A stretch of DNA of 64,000 bases from an uncultured Glaciecola sp. GTDB taxonomy: Bacteria; Pseudomonadota; Gammaproteobacteria; Enterobacterales; Alteromonadaceae. Positions 1-8,711 of this stretch are shown piece after piece (position 1 is the first letter of the stretch; the number at the start of each line of letters is the position of its first letter). Below the pieces are notes generated by a model that saw nothing but the letters and a program-made list of their open reading frames with translations, made no database searches and was not told where the DNA came from. Location: contig CANMCE010000002.1 of NCBI GenBank assembly GCA_947496235.1, forward strand, positions 310,001 through 374,000, given 5' to 3'. Both the position numbers and the translations under genes were made by a program.

Positions 1-115
1 TATAGTGTATAGAAATAGCAAAAGGAATCAATTAAAATTTAAAATATTTAATTTTTATTGATAATATTAAATTATTGCGCTACATTAAATTCAACTCCGT
101 GGAAAGGAAATCGTT

Positions 116-568
116 ATGAGTTGGACTATAGACACAATAAATCAAGCTCTACAGGACAGTCAGTTTTATCAAAAGTATTTGGTAAAGCCTGAGCTGAGAG
201 CCGCTTCTTTATTGCTAACATTCGAAAGTTACGGAGATTTACCCGTAATTTTGGCGGTCAGTGACAAACAAATGTTAATAGAGGTAGCGCTTGTAGAGCG
301 TGATGAATTTAGCAACCCAGCTGAAATCGACTATCGATTATTGACCACCCACAAATATTTACCACTAAGCACAATTGCCATAGAAAAAATTAATGGCGTT
401 GACTGGTATGTGCTATTTGGCGCATTGTCCACGGACAGCAACCTTGAGTTAATTGCTGAAGAATTATTTGCTTTGGTGCAAAACACTTTCAGTGTCATTG
501 ATGCTTTAGAGCCACATTACAAGTTTAATAAACAAATTCCCCAAGCAGAACAAGGAGTCATGAAATGA
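116..568 (+). CDS. DUF2170 family protein (YjfI-like)
   Basis: This 150-residue cytoplasmic protein has no signal peptide or membrane segment and resembles the DUF2170/YjfI family, whose biochemical role is unknown. The start is supported by a strong ribosome site (GGAAAGGA) just upstream. Its stop overlaps the start of the PspA-like gene (ATGA), so the two are translationally coupled. YjfI proteins are commonly encoded directly before a PspA homologue, which is the main support for the call. It is the first gene of a four-gene envelope-stress operon; an accessory role to PspA is inference from position only. Confidence 0.75.
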   Translation: MSWTIDTINQALQDSQFYQKYLVKPELRAASLLLTFESYGDLPVILAVSDKQMLIEVALVERDEFSNPAEIDYRLLTTHKYLPLSTIAIEKINGVDWYVLFGALSTDSNLELIAEELFALVQNTFSVIDALEPHYKFNKQIPQAEQGVMK

Positions 569-1254
569 ACATATTTAGTAAGTTATTCAGTGCATTAAAA
601 GGCGGGGCTAACGAAATGGGTGAAGCAGTTGTAGACGCCAATGCCATTCGAATTTTTGAACAGGAAATCAGAGAAGCAAAAGCGGATTTGGCAAAAGCAA
701 AAGAAAGTGAAATTTCTTTAGTGGCCTCAAAGAAACAAAATGAAGCCAAAATCACCCAACTAGAAAAGCAAATTGAGGAATATGAGTCACATGCTTCAGC
801 AGCTTTGGAAAAAGGAGATGAAGCGCTAGCTCTGGAAACCGCTGGTCATATTGCAAAACTTGAGTCTGACAAGGCAACAACAATGGAAAGTGTTAGTCAA
901 TTTAGCAGCCATTGCGACAAGATAAGAGCTCAAATAGTCAAAACTGAGAATCAAATTAAAGAAATGGAAAGTCAATTAAGCCAAGTAAAAGCGACTGATT
1001 CAGTACACAAAGCACAACAATCCATTCATAGTAATCTGAACTCTGGATCATCATCAGTGGCATCAGCGAAAGAGAGTCTTGAACGAATTAAAGAAAAACA
1101 GGCTGACTTTGAGGCCAAGCAAGCGGCAGCGGAAGAATTGGAAACGGCCAGTTCTTTAGATCAAAAGTTAAAAGAAGCGGGAATTAAAACCTCTGGTAAA
1201 AGTGCTGAAGATGTTTTGGCTGCAATAAAGGCAAAGAAGGCAAGTGCTAAATAG
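565..1254 (+). CDS. PspA/IM30 family protein
   Basis: The product is a 229-residue, highly charged, almost entirely helical protein with long heptad-rich coiled coil from about residue 25 to 155 and no membrane segment, matching the PspA/IM30 (ESCRT-III-like) family in length (about 220-230) and composition. Family members form peripheral scaffolds on the inner membrane and stabilise it under stress. The start overlaps the stop of the DUF2170 gene. It sits in a YjfI-YjfJ-like pair followed by YqiJ-like and YqiK-like genes instead of with pspB/pspC/pspF, so it is probably the YjfJ-type paralogue and not the phage-shock regulator PspA itself. Confidence 0.85.
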   Translation: MNIFSKLFSALKGGANEMGEAVVDANAIRIFEQEIREAKADLAKAKESEISLVASKKQNEAKITQLEKQIEEYESHASAALEKGDEALALETAGHIAKLESDKATTMESVSQFSSHCDKIRAQIVKTENQIKEMESQLSQVKATDSVHKAQQSIHSNLNSGSSSVASAKESLERIKEKQADFEAKQAAAEELETASSLDQKLKEAGIKTSGKSAEDVLAAIKAKKASAK

Positions 1255-1304
1255 TTAGCTAAAGATAAAACGTCTATTGCTCTTTCAAGCTTACAGGAAT
1301 TTCT

Positions 1305-1958
1305 ATGATTGAGTTTTTATTGAGTGACGCAAATACCCTATATACGGTGGCAATATGCATAGTGATAGGGCTTGGCTTAGTTGAAGGTCTCGCAATGATT
1401 TTCGGCCTAAGTATTGGTGCGCTGTTTGATGGCATATCTCCGATAGATATGGATTTTGAACTGGAAGCTGAAATATCGTCGGGAGGATTAACTGGAATAC
1501 TAGGTTGGTTAGCCCTGAATCGCTTGCCATTGATGATTTGGTTTGTGTTATTTATGACTTGTTTTGGTCTTTCTGGCTGGACTGCGAATTACTTATTCGG
1601 AAGCCTGTTTGGAGTGCTACTGCCGACATTAATTAGTTTTCCAGTTGCATTGGCGGTAGGGCTTACCCTAACAGGAAGAATAGGTAAACGATTGGCTAGG
1701 TTTATGCCCAAAAATGAAAGCTCAGCGATAAACACTGACACCTTTGGAGGCCGAATTGCGACAATTACCTTAGGGACAGCTCGCGTTGGTTCACCAAGCG
1801 AAGCGAGCTTTGTGGATAGCTTTAAACAAAAACACTACGTAATGGTTGAGCCAATAGAAAACGGACAAGAATTTCACGTTGGGCAGCAAGTAGTATTGGT
1901 GGAAAAAGGACCTAACAGTTGGTTGGCAACAAATATGGAAGCATCCACGGAAAGTTAG
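1305..1958 (+). CDS. YqiJ-like inner-membrane OB-fold protein
   Basis: This 217-residue protein has hydrophobic segments around residues 10-35, 65-90 and 95-130, then a soluble C-terminal part (about 145-212) with the V-G-x-x-V-x-V pattern expected of an NfeD-like OB fold. Length and layout match YqiJ, which is normally encoded directly upstream of the flotillin YqiK, as here. A role assembling or anchoring flotillin microdomains is established for NfeD-type partners in general and inferred for this gene. It begins 50 bp after the PspA-like gene, after a GGAAT-type ribosome site. Confidence 0.8.
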   Translation: MIEFLLSDANTLYTVAICIVIGLGLVEGLAMIFGLSIGALFDGISPIDMDFELEAEISSGGLTGILGWLALNRLPLMIWFVLFMTCFGLSGWTANYLFGSLFGVLLPTLISFPVALAVGLTLTGRIGKRLARFMPKNESSAINTDTFGGRIATITLGTARVGSPSEASFVDSFKQKHYVMVEPIENGQEFHVGQQVVLVEKGPNSWLATNMEASTES

Positions 1959-2006
1959 TATGACACAAAGTTGTCATTAAGAAGATAAATAGGAAAGGAG
2001 TTATTT

Positions 2007-3815
2007 ATGGAAACATTTACATCAGGCGGCACCTCTTTTACGTTAGTAATGGTTGGTGTAGGCATTTTATCCGTCATTGTTTTAGGTCTGATATTTGCCA
2101 AACTATATAAAAGAGCAACTAAAGAAACTGCTTTTGTTAGAACCGGTCTCGGCGGTGAAAAAGTTATAAAAGATGGCGGTGCCATAGTTCTACCCGTAGT
2201 TCATGAAACTATTCCGGTAAATATGAATACCCTTAGAATCGAAGTCTTAAAAACGCAGAAAGATGCATTGATCACCAAAGATAGAATGCGAGTGGATGTA
2301 AAAGCAGACTTCTATTTGCGAGTGGCGCCGAACGCTAATGGCATATCAATGGCGGCGCAAACTTTAGGTACAAGAACCACGCGAGCTGACGAAGTTAAAC
2401 AGCTTATGGAGTCGAAATTTGTCGATGTATTGCGAGCCGTTGCAGCTGAAATGACAATGACCGAAATGCACGAGCAAAGGGCTGATTTCGTTCAAAAAGT
2501 CCAACAAAGCGTTGCGAATGATTTGGAGAAAAATGGTTTAGAACTTGAATCTGTGTCTTTAACTGGTTTTGACCAAACAGATTTGGAATATTTTAATGAA
2601 AACAATGCGTTTGATGCCGAGGGTCGCGCTCGCCTTGCTAAAATTATTGAAGAAAAGCGTAAAGAAACCAATGATATTGAGCAAGAAAACCGTATAAAGA
2701 TTGAGCAGAGAAATTTAGAAGCTGAAATGCAATCTTTAGATATTAAGCGTGGTGAAGAAGAGGCACGTTTAACTCAAGAACAAGTATTAGCTTTTAAACG
2801 TCAGGAACAAAAGGCTGAAATTGCCAAGCAGAGGGAAATGAAGGAGCGAGAAGAGCGGGAAGCGGAAATTGCCAAGGAACGCGCAGTTGAAGTTGCTGAA
2901 ATTGCCAAAGCTCGAGAGATTGAAACCCAAGAAATTGACAAAAATAAGGCTCTTGAACAAGCTCGAATCGAACAGCAGAAAGATATTGAAGTTGCCGAGC
3001 AGGTGAAAGAAATCGCGGTTGCTATTAAGTCTGAGGAAGAATCAGCAGCCAGAGCGAAAGCGGCAGAAGCAGAAAAACTCAAAGTTGAAAAAGAAGAAGC
3101 GGTAACTACAGCTCGCCAAGTTGCGGAAGCAAATCGTAAGAAAGAAATCGAAGTTATTGACGCGAAAAAAGAAGCTGAACGTGAAGCTGTTGGTGTTACC
3201 GTAGAAGCAGCTGCCAAGAAAAACGCAGCACATGACACAGCTGAGGCTATATTAACTGAAGCTAAAGCTAAGTCAGATGCGCAAATTTTAGAAGCTGAAG
3301 CAAGAGAGAAAATACTTGCAGTTGAAGCTGAAGGTAAGCAAGCGCTACACGAAGCAGAGAATATTCTTAAAGATGAGCAAATTGAACTTCAGCGCGCCCT
3401 TGCAATCCTTAAAATATTACCAGAGGTCGTTGCGAATGCAGTTAAACCTCTTGAAAATATTGAAGGTATTAAGATTCTTCAAGGATATGGTGTTGCCGGA
3501 AATGGTACAACACTATCAAACGGCTCGGCTGGCGCAGGGCAATCAAACGGTGGAATTGCAGAGCAGGTTACCAATGCAGCACTGAGCTATCGTGCAAACG
3601 CTCCCATAGTGGATTCTTTACTAAAAGAGTTGGGTATGGTTGAGGGCGACGGCGCAGGTTTAGAAGAGCTTATCAAAGGAAACAGTGCGATTTTAAATAC
3701 TAAGGCTGTCAAATCGAATGGTATGACAAACATAGAACCTAGCACAAATGGCGTCTCAATGTATAAACCGACAGACACTACCGATAAGGATCAAACTTCG
3801 GACAAAGACGAGTAA
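2007..3815 (+). CDS. Flotillin-like SPFH protein (YqiK family)
   Basis: The 602-residue protein has one N-terminal membrane segment (about residues 10-32), an SPFH/Band-7 domain (about 40-205), and a very long Ala/Glu/Lys-rich coiled coil (about 210-460), followed by a C-terminal flotillin region and a Gly/Ser/Thr-rich tail. This is the architecture of bacterial flotillin of the YqiK type, slightly longer than the E. coli protein. Flotillins organise membrane microdomains. A strong ribosome site (AGGAAAGGAG) precedes the start. It is the last gene of the operon, with a hairpin terminator about 35 bp downstream. Confidence 0.9.
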   Translation: METFTSGGTSFTLVMVGVGILSVIVLGLIFAKLYKRATKETAFVRTGLGGEKVIKDGGAIVLPVVHETIPVNMNTLRIEVLKTQKDALITKDRMRVDVKADFYLRVAPNANGISMAAQTLGTRTTRADEVKQLMESKFVDVLRAVAAEMTMTEMHEQRADFVQKVQQSVANDLEKNGLELESVSLTGFDQTDLEYFNENNAFDAEGRARLAKIIEEKRKETNDIEQENRIKIEQRNLEAEMQSLDIKRGEEEARLTQEQVLAFKRQEQKAEIAKQREMKEREEREAEIAKERAVEVAEIAKAREIETQEIDKNKALEQARIEQQKDIEVAEQVKEIAVAIKSEEESAARAKAAEAEKLKVEKEEAVTTARQVAEANRKKEIEVIDAKKEAEREAVGVTVEAAAKKNAAHDTAEAILTEAKAKSDAQILEAEAREKILAVEAEGKQALHEAENILKDEQIELQRALAILKILPEVVANAVKPLENIEGIKILQGYGVAGNGTTLSNGSAGAGQSNGGIAEQVTNAALSYRANAPIVDSLLKELGMVEGDGAGLEELIKGNSAILNTKAVKSNGMTNIEPSTNGVSMYKPTDTTDKDQTSDKDE

Positions 3816-3849
3816 ATTTCTCGATTGAATGAACAAATATAAACACGCT

Positions 3850-3890
3850 CTAAGCAGTTGTATTTAAATGCAACTGCTTAGTATCGTTTT
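3850..3890 (+). terminator. Rho-independent terminator after the flotillin operon
   Basis: An 11-bp perfect stem (CTAAGCAGTTG at 3850-3860 paired with CAACTGCTTAG at 3871-3881) with a 10-nt loop is followed by a T-rich stretch. It lies 35 bp after the flotillin stop codon. Confidence 0.7.
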
Positions 3891-4024
3891 GCGCTGATGT
3901 TGTTTTTAAAAAGGTTTTCATATTCTAAAAATGAGCAAAACGTAAACAGATTGTTAAAAAAAGTCAATTGTGATTTAAATCTAGGTTTTACACACTAGTG
4001 TTTTGCCTAGCTAGCGTGCACATC

Positions 4025-5239
4025 ATGATGGCATTTCGTTTGAGTTTTATCGGATTACTCTTTTTATCCTTTTCTGCTTTTGTTAGCGGAAACCAAGACA
4101 AACAATCTTGTGAACAATATCATCCAACAGATTTTTCTGCACTTCCGACCATTACGAGTTTTCCTGATCCTTTTCTATTACTTGATGGTAAGTCGATTAC
4201 AACCAAATCTCAGTGGGAATGTGTTCGAAAACAAACCAAAGCTAAATTCGAACATTGGGAATTAGGTGAAAAACCGACGTCACCCGCAATTGTGAAAGGT
4301 GAAATATCAAAGGACAAACTTTTAGTTCAGGCCGGCAATAACGAGAAATTAATTGAATTTACTGCCGACATTTCTTTACCCAAACAGGGCAGTGCTCCCT
4401 ATCCTGCAATTATAGCCTTGGGGCGTTTTTCCTTAGATAAAGAATTATTGAATGATGCGGGTGTGGCGGTCATCACACTAAACAATAATCAACTGGGCGA
4501 GCAATTTGGTGGCCATTCAAGAGGAAAGGGTAAATTCTTTGATCTCTATGGGGCAGAGCATTCTGCAAGCGCTATGATCGCTTGGAGTTGGGGAGTAAGC
4601 CGCATTCTGGATGTACTTGAAGCCTCAGAACAAAGCATGTTTGATAGTTCTCGAATTGGTATCACTGGCTGCTCTCGTAATGGCAAAGGTGCTATTGTAG
4701 CTGGGGCATTTGATGACAGGTTAGTATTAACTATCGCCCAAGAATCAGGCTCTGGAGGCTCGGCCAGTTGGCGTTTATCGGATTATCAAAGAAGTATTGG
4801 TCAAAACGTCCAGACCCAATCGCAAATCGTAACTGAAAATGTATGGTTTAGAGAAGATTTTAAGCAGTTTAGTGGCAAGACTGCCAAAATACCTGTGGAC
4901 CATCACCAACTTATGGGTTTGATAGCCCCGAGAGGATTATTAGTAATTGAAAATACTTCCATGGAATGGCTGGGTAATCTAAGTTCTTTTTACACTGCGA
5001 ACCTAGCGAAAACTATCTGGCAAGCCCATGGAGTACCTGAAAATATCGCTATCCATCAAGTAGGAGGGTATCAACACTGTCAGTTACCCGAAGCTCAAAA
5101 GCCTTTGGTTAAGAAATATATCGAACATTTTTTACTCGGTGAAGGTGAGCTCGAAGATGAAATCAATTTTACTGATGGCAACTATAAATTCACAGTGTCC
5201 GACTGGCAACCATGGAATGTGCCAAAACTAAACCACTGA
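4025..5239 (+). CDS. CE15 glucuronoyl-esterase-like enzyme
   Basis: This is a 404-residue secreted alpha/beta hydrolase. The motif GCSRNGKGA carries the nucleophile Ser217; Glu240 in QESGSGG follows 23 residues later and His351 lies in GGYQHC, giving the Ser-Glu-His triad characteristic of bacterial CE15 4-O-methyl-glucuronoyl methylesterases. Such enzymes cleave ester links between glucuronic acid and lignin or other alcohols. A hydrophobic signal peptide covers the first 20 or so residues. A GTG in frame at 3998 is possible, but ATG at 4025 or 4028 sits right before the signal peptide and is preferred. It converges on the cupin gene (3 bp between stops) and belongs with the polysaccharide locus; the natural substrate is not evident. 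Confidence 0.8.
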   Translation: MMAFRLSFIGLLFLSFSAFVSGNQDKQSCEQYHPTDFSALPTITSFPDPFLLLDGKSITTKSQWECVRKQTKAKFEHWELGEKPTSPAIVKGEISKDKLLVQAGNNEKLIEFTADISLPKQGSAPYPAIIALGRFSLDKELLNDAGVAVITLNNNQLGEQFGGHSRGKGKFFDLYGAEHSASAMIAWSWGVSRILDVLEASEQSMFDSSRIGITGCSRNGKGAIVAGAFDDRLVLTIAQESGSGGSASWRLSDYQRSIGQNVQTQSQIVTENVWFREDFKQFSGKTAKIPVDHHQLMGLIAPRGLLVIENTSMEWLGNLSSFYTANLAKTIWQAHGVPENIAIHQVGGYQHCQLPEAQKPLVKKYIEHFLLGEGELEDEINFTDGNYKFTVSDWQPWNVPKLNH

Positions 5240-5242
5240 TAA

Positions 5243-6253
5243 TTATCGATTAATTTTATTTATCAGCAAAGCTCGCATTTTTCTCGCTAATAAAGGCGAT
5301 ACTTCATCCAGCATACCCAGCTTGTCTTCTGGTATGTGCTTGTTAGGGGCTGGGGAAAATACATAATGCTCAAAAAAAGCTTTCCAAGCTTCTCTTTGTG
5401 CTTGAGGAAGACTTTTAATTGCCAGCATCGCATGGATAAGGGCATCATTAGGTACGCCTACGTGATCGTCAACTTGGCGCCACCAGTAATTAACCAGAAT
5501 ATTGAAGTCGCTCAACGCCTCTACATGATGCCACCAAGTTGCCGGAATATAGATAGCGTCACCCGGTGAAAGCACCGCGCACTGAGCGCTTACGAGCGCT
5601 TGTTTAAATTTTGGATATTTGTCGAAGTCTGGGGCATGGAAATCTACTAAGCTGGCTGCTTGCCCGGCTGGAGTAAAATCAATTGGGCCAATGTACAAAT
5701 TCTCTATTTGCTCGGGTGGGAACAAGGTAAATCTGCGTTGGCCTGCGACATTGCATGCAAAGTTATCTGGAGCATCATGGTGAGCGGCTATTCGGCTTTG
5801 ATTGCCCATCCAAATGCTGGCCAAGGCGTTGGGTAAAAAGCCTATATCATTACTTTTTCTAAGACTCGGAAAAATACTATCAACCATGGTAGAACCAACA
5901 TAACGGGTTGGAGGGTTTGATTCGGTCTGGGATTGTTTGATGGCTGAAAAAACATCCCTGAGATTTTGATGGCTACGGGTAAAATTAAACCCTGATAAGT
6001 CTTGGTTGTAAAACAATCTACCTTTACACTCTGCGGGCGCTTGCATCAAATGAACGGGATTATCGTTATAAGCTGCTAACAAATATGCTTTTAACGCATC
6101 TGTAGACTCTTGTGCAACTTTTACCAATGGCCAATCACGAATAAAACCCTTTAGTACGACCGGCTGTGCGGCGTCCACTAGCTGTTTTGGATATCCCTCA
6201 TTAGCATTGTATTCAATACTTTCAATTTGGGGTAAAGACGAAAAAATATCCAT
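5243..6253 (-). CDS. Cupin-like (JmjC-type, Cupin_8) protein
   Basis: The 336-residue cytoplasmic protein matches the Cupin_8/JmjC-like family of 2-oxoglutarate/Fe(II) oxygenases. An H-x-D metal pair is visible in AHHDAPDNF and the distal His in WWHHVEAL, with FTLFPP in between as in FIH-like hydroxylases. Its ATG shares one base with the SapC stop codon (TAATG), so the two are translationally coupled. Proteins of this type recur next to tryptophan halogenase and SapC genes beside TonB receptors in Alteromonadales and Caulobacterales. Hydroxylation of a protein or small molecule is inferred from the family; the substrate is unknown. Confidence 0.8.
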   Translation of the reverse strand: MDIFSSLPQIESIEYNANEGYPKQLVDAAQPVVLKGFIRDWPLVKVAQESTDALKAYLLAAYNDNPVHLMQAPAECKGRLFYNQDLSGFNFTRSHQNLRDVFSAIKQSQTESNPPTRYVGSTMVDSIFPSLRKSNDIGFLPNALASIWMGNQSRIAAHHDAPDNFACNVAGQRRFTLFPPEQIENLYIGPIDFTPAGQAASLVDFHAPDFDKYPKFKQALVSAQCAVLSPGDAIYIPATWWHHVEALSDFNILVNYWWRQVDDHVGVPNDALIHAMLAIKSLPQAQREAWKAFFEHYVFSPAPNKHIPEDKLGMLDEVSPLLARKMRALLINKINR

Positions 6254-6987
6254 TATAAGGTACTATTTTTTCGTTCGATCAAACGCGTTAAATTACCTAA
6301 GGAAGCGATGATCATATAAATGTCTTTTAGCATACCTTGTGAGTGTAATTGTCCAATCTGTTCTGCGTTTAGCGCTGCTAATACGTCTTGGTTAATTGTA
6401 TAAAGCTCGCCAAGACTAATTTTCTGTCCATTATGTAAACTAATACTCAGGTTAACAGGTTCAATCAATGCCAATTGTTCTAGGGCTTCAATAAAGATAT
6501 CGGTTTGCTGATGCCCCTCGTGTAATGCCAATAAAATGCTACTGACTTCTTGTAGATAACCACTTTGTCCACCATGAGGCATAAATACACTTTCACCTTC
6601 AGTCTGGCTGATGCGTGGACTTTGCATATCAATGAAAACAACAGGTGTTTGTTGACCCTGTTGATTTTGAAAGCCAATTAAAAAAGGCTTACGTTTAATG
6701 CTTAAAGGCACATAGTGTGCTTGCCAGCCATCCTTAGTTAGAAACAGATTTTCACTTTCCGCCATTCCGAACAGAGCGATAAGTTCAAACTTTTTGGAGT
6801 GTGAGTTTTTGCGCAAAAAAATTGGAAATTCAGTTTGCGCGGCCTCTAATTCACTTGGAATCAGAGTTGTGTAGCTTTGCAACTCGCCATAGTCTGGATG
6901 CAGATCAGTAATGATCTTAATATCTTTATGGGTGATATTGTCGAGCATTTCATGTTGTGTACTGATATTGTTATCTAACTTTGACAT
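6253..6987 (-). CDS. SapC family protein
   Basis: This is a 244-residue protein without a signal peptide, showing the SapC-family pattern: an N-terminal region with YGELQSYTTLIPSE, an F-P-I-F-x-R-K motif, and the central ALFGMAESENLF block. SapC was named from Campylobacter S-layer export, but in TonB-receptor loci its role is unresolved. It lies 31 bp downstream of the halogenase and overlaps the cupin gene by one base, so halogenase, SapC and cupin form one translational unit. Confidence 0.8.
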   Translation of the reverse strand: MSKLDNNISTQHEMLDNITHKDIKIITDLHPDYGELQSYTTLIPSELEAAQTEFPIFLRKNSHSKKFELIALFGMAESENLFLTKDGWQAHYVPLSIKRKPFLIGFQNQQGQQTPVVFIDMQSPRISQTEGESVFMPHGGQSGYLQEVSSILLALHEGHQQTDIFIEALEQLALIEPVNLSISLHNGQKISLGELYTINQDVLAALNAEQIGQLHSQGMLKDIYMIIASLGNLTRLIERKNSTL

Positions 6988-7018
6988 AGGACTAGCTTCT
7001 TCTGGTTTTCATTTTCAT

Positions 7019-8581
7019 TTAGGGTGCAGGTTGCAGTCCCTGTTGCCTAATACTTTCAATAAGATCTCGATTGGTGGGCAAACCACGCACCAATTTTTGT
7101 GTCATTTGATGGTTTTTCTTCAAATGCTGTTGCGCCAAAGCATGATTTAACGACTTTCTTTGAGTCGGTGGTGGTATGGAAGAAAAGCCCATGCCATATA
7201 ACACGTACTGGTAACTTGCAGTGGGAAAAATTTCATCTACATGGGTAAAATCTTGATGCCATGGCGGCTGGTAGCGCCATAATTCCAATAATGTTTGCAA
7301 ATCTTTTGGAATAGTCTCAGGGCGGCAGTTGTCAATCCAATACTCGGTATCTGTGCGCTTGGTTAACACATAATGCAGTTTTAAGAAGTCAATAATACGG
7401 TCCCAACGATAACTGAACTTATCGTTAAATCGTTTTGAGACTATGTCCATTATGCCTCTTGTAGCTGGTAATTGCTCACTAATCATAGCGGCAGATAACT
7501 CAACTAGGACCAAAGCGGAAGCCTCTAAGGGTTCTAAAAAGCCAGCGGATAAACCCACGGCGACACAGTTTTTATGCCAAAACTTTTCACGATGCCCAGG
7601 ATTAATCTCAATTTTCCTAACATTCAATTGAGCTGCTTTTTGCTCTCCGATCAAATTGGAAATGTAGTTTCTGAGCTCTACTTCTGCGGCATTTTGTGTC
7701 GTATGAGCACTGGAATAAACATGGCCCACACCTCGGCGGCTAGGTAGTCCAATATCCCATATCCATCCAGCGCTTTGCGCGGTACTTAAGGTATGAGATA
7801 GGATAGGACTTTGTTCGCTTTCGTAGGGTACATGGGTCGCCAGTGCGGTATCGTTAAACAAGATATCTTTGCATGATTTGAAACCGATGCCATAGTGTTC
7901 GCCCAGCAATAAAGATTTAAACCCAGTGCAGTCGATAAACAAATCACCCTCTATCTCGCCCGACTGTTTGGTCGAAAGCGAGGCAATGTCACCATTTTCT
8001 GCTGAATTTACTGCGGTGACATGATCTAGAATATGCCTTACGCCTAATTTTTCGGTGCAATGTTGTTGTAAAAATTGGGCAAATTTTCCTGCATCCAGAT
8101 GATAGGCGTAATTGGCTACGTGGGCGTATTCAGGGGTGGTAATTTGCTTAGGCGCAAGACCGTTTTCACATAACTGGCTTTGAAAGCAAACCGCGTCTGC
8201 AAAAGATACTTTATCAGCATGAGGTTGCCAAAATGGCGCTAGATTAATTTCATTAAAGCCTTGCGGCAACACCAGTGGATGATAATAGGCATCGTCATCT
8301 GCGCCTGTGACCCATTTGGCAAATTTAGCCCCTTGTTTAAACGAAGCGTCACAATATTTAAAAAAGTCTGTTTCACTGATCCCGGTTTTACGTAAGGTAC
8401 TGCGCATGGTCGGCCAGGTACCCTCTCCAACGCCGATAGTCTTCACGTCTGGGGATTCAATTAGGCTGACCTTAATTCCTTTGTCGCTATGGGCACAATG
8501 TTCCGCCGCTAATACAGCGCAGGTCAACCAACCGGCTGTGCCGCCGCCCACTATGACGATATTGCGAATAGGCTTGTCCAT
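7019..8581 (-). CDS. FAD-dependent tryptophan halogenase family protein
   Basis: The 520-residue flavoprotein starts with MDKPIRNIVIVGGGTAGW; GGGTAGW is the FAD-binding GxGxxG motif. The halogenase signature WxWxI is present as WIWDIGLP, and a Lys in SFKQGAKFAKW corresponds to the catalytic-lysine region of PrnA-type halogenases. An in-frame ATG further upstream would add 22 residues, but the Rossmann start favours 8581. Genes of this class beside TonB receptors are numerous in marine bacteria; whether they halogenate tryptophan is untested, and some may act on peptides or glycans. It is the first gene of the three-gene unit downstream of the receptor terminator. Confidence 0.85.
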   Translation of the reverse strand: MDKPIRNIVIVGGGTAGWLTCAVLAAEHCAHSDKGIKVSLIESPDVKTIGVGEGTWPTMRSTLRKTGISETDFFKYCDASFKQGAKFAKWVTGADDDAYYHPLVLPQGFNEINLAPFWQPHADKVSFADAVCFQSQLCENGLAPKQITTPEYAHVANYAYHLDAGKFAQFLQQHCTEKLGVRHILDHVTAVNSAENGDIASLSTKQSGEIEGDLFIDCTGFKSLLLGEHYGIGFKSCKDILFNDTALATHVPYESEQSPILSHTLSTAQSAGWIWDIGLPSRRGVGHVYSSAHTTQNAAEVELRNYISNLIGEQKAAQLNVRKIEINPGHREKFWHKNCVAVGLSAGFLEPLEASALVLVELSAAMISEQLPATRGIMDIVSKRFNDKFSYRWDRIIDFLKLHYVLTKRTDTEYWIDNCRPETIPKDLQTLLELWRYQPPWHQDFTHVDEIFPTASYQYVLYGMGFSSIPPPTQRKSLNHALAQQHLKKNHQMTQKLVRGLPTNRDLIESIRQQGLQPAP

Positions 8582-8654
8582 CAAAATTTTGTCTCTTTGT
8601 GTTACAAACTCGGAAAAAGCGTCTTTAATATTGTAGGACAATACCAAGTCTGGT

Positions 8655-8697
8655 CCAAAATAAAAAACAAGAAGCCATCTTTCGACAGCTTCCTGTT
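8655..8697 (-). terminator. Terminator or attenuator between TonB receptor and halogenase
   Basis: Read on the minus strand, AACAGGAAGC (8697-8688) pairs with GCTTCTTGTT (8675-8666) with one mismatch, and is followed directly by a run TTTTATTTT. It lies 15 bp after the receptor stop codon and before the halogenase start, so it probably lowers transcription into the halogenase-SapC-cupin genes. Confidence 0.7.
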
Positions 8698-8711
8698 CTT
8701 CTTCCCCTTAC

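Noticed and set aside
2801-3238. 145-residue minus-strand frame
   Set aside because: Ser/Ala-rich shadow of the flotillin coiled-coil gene, caused by its repetitive Glu/Ala/Lys codons.
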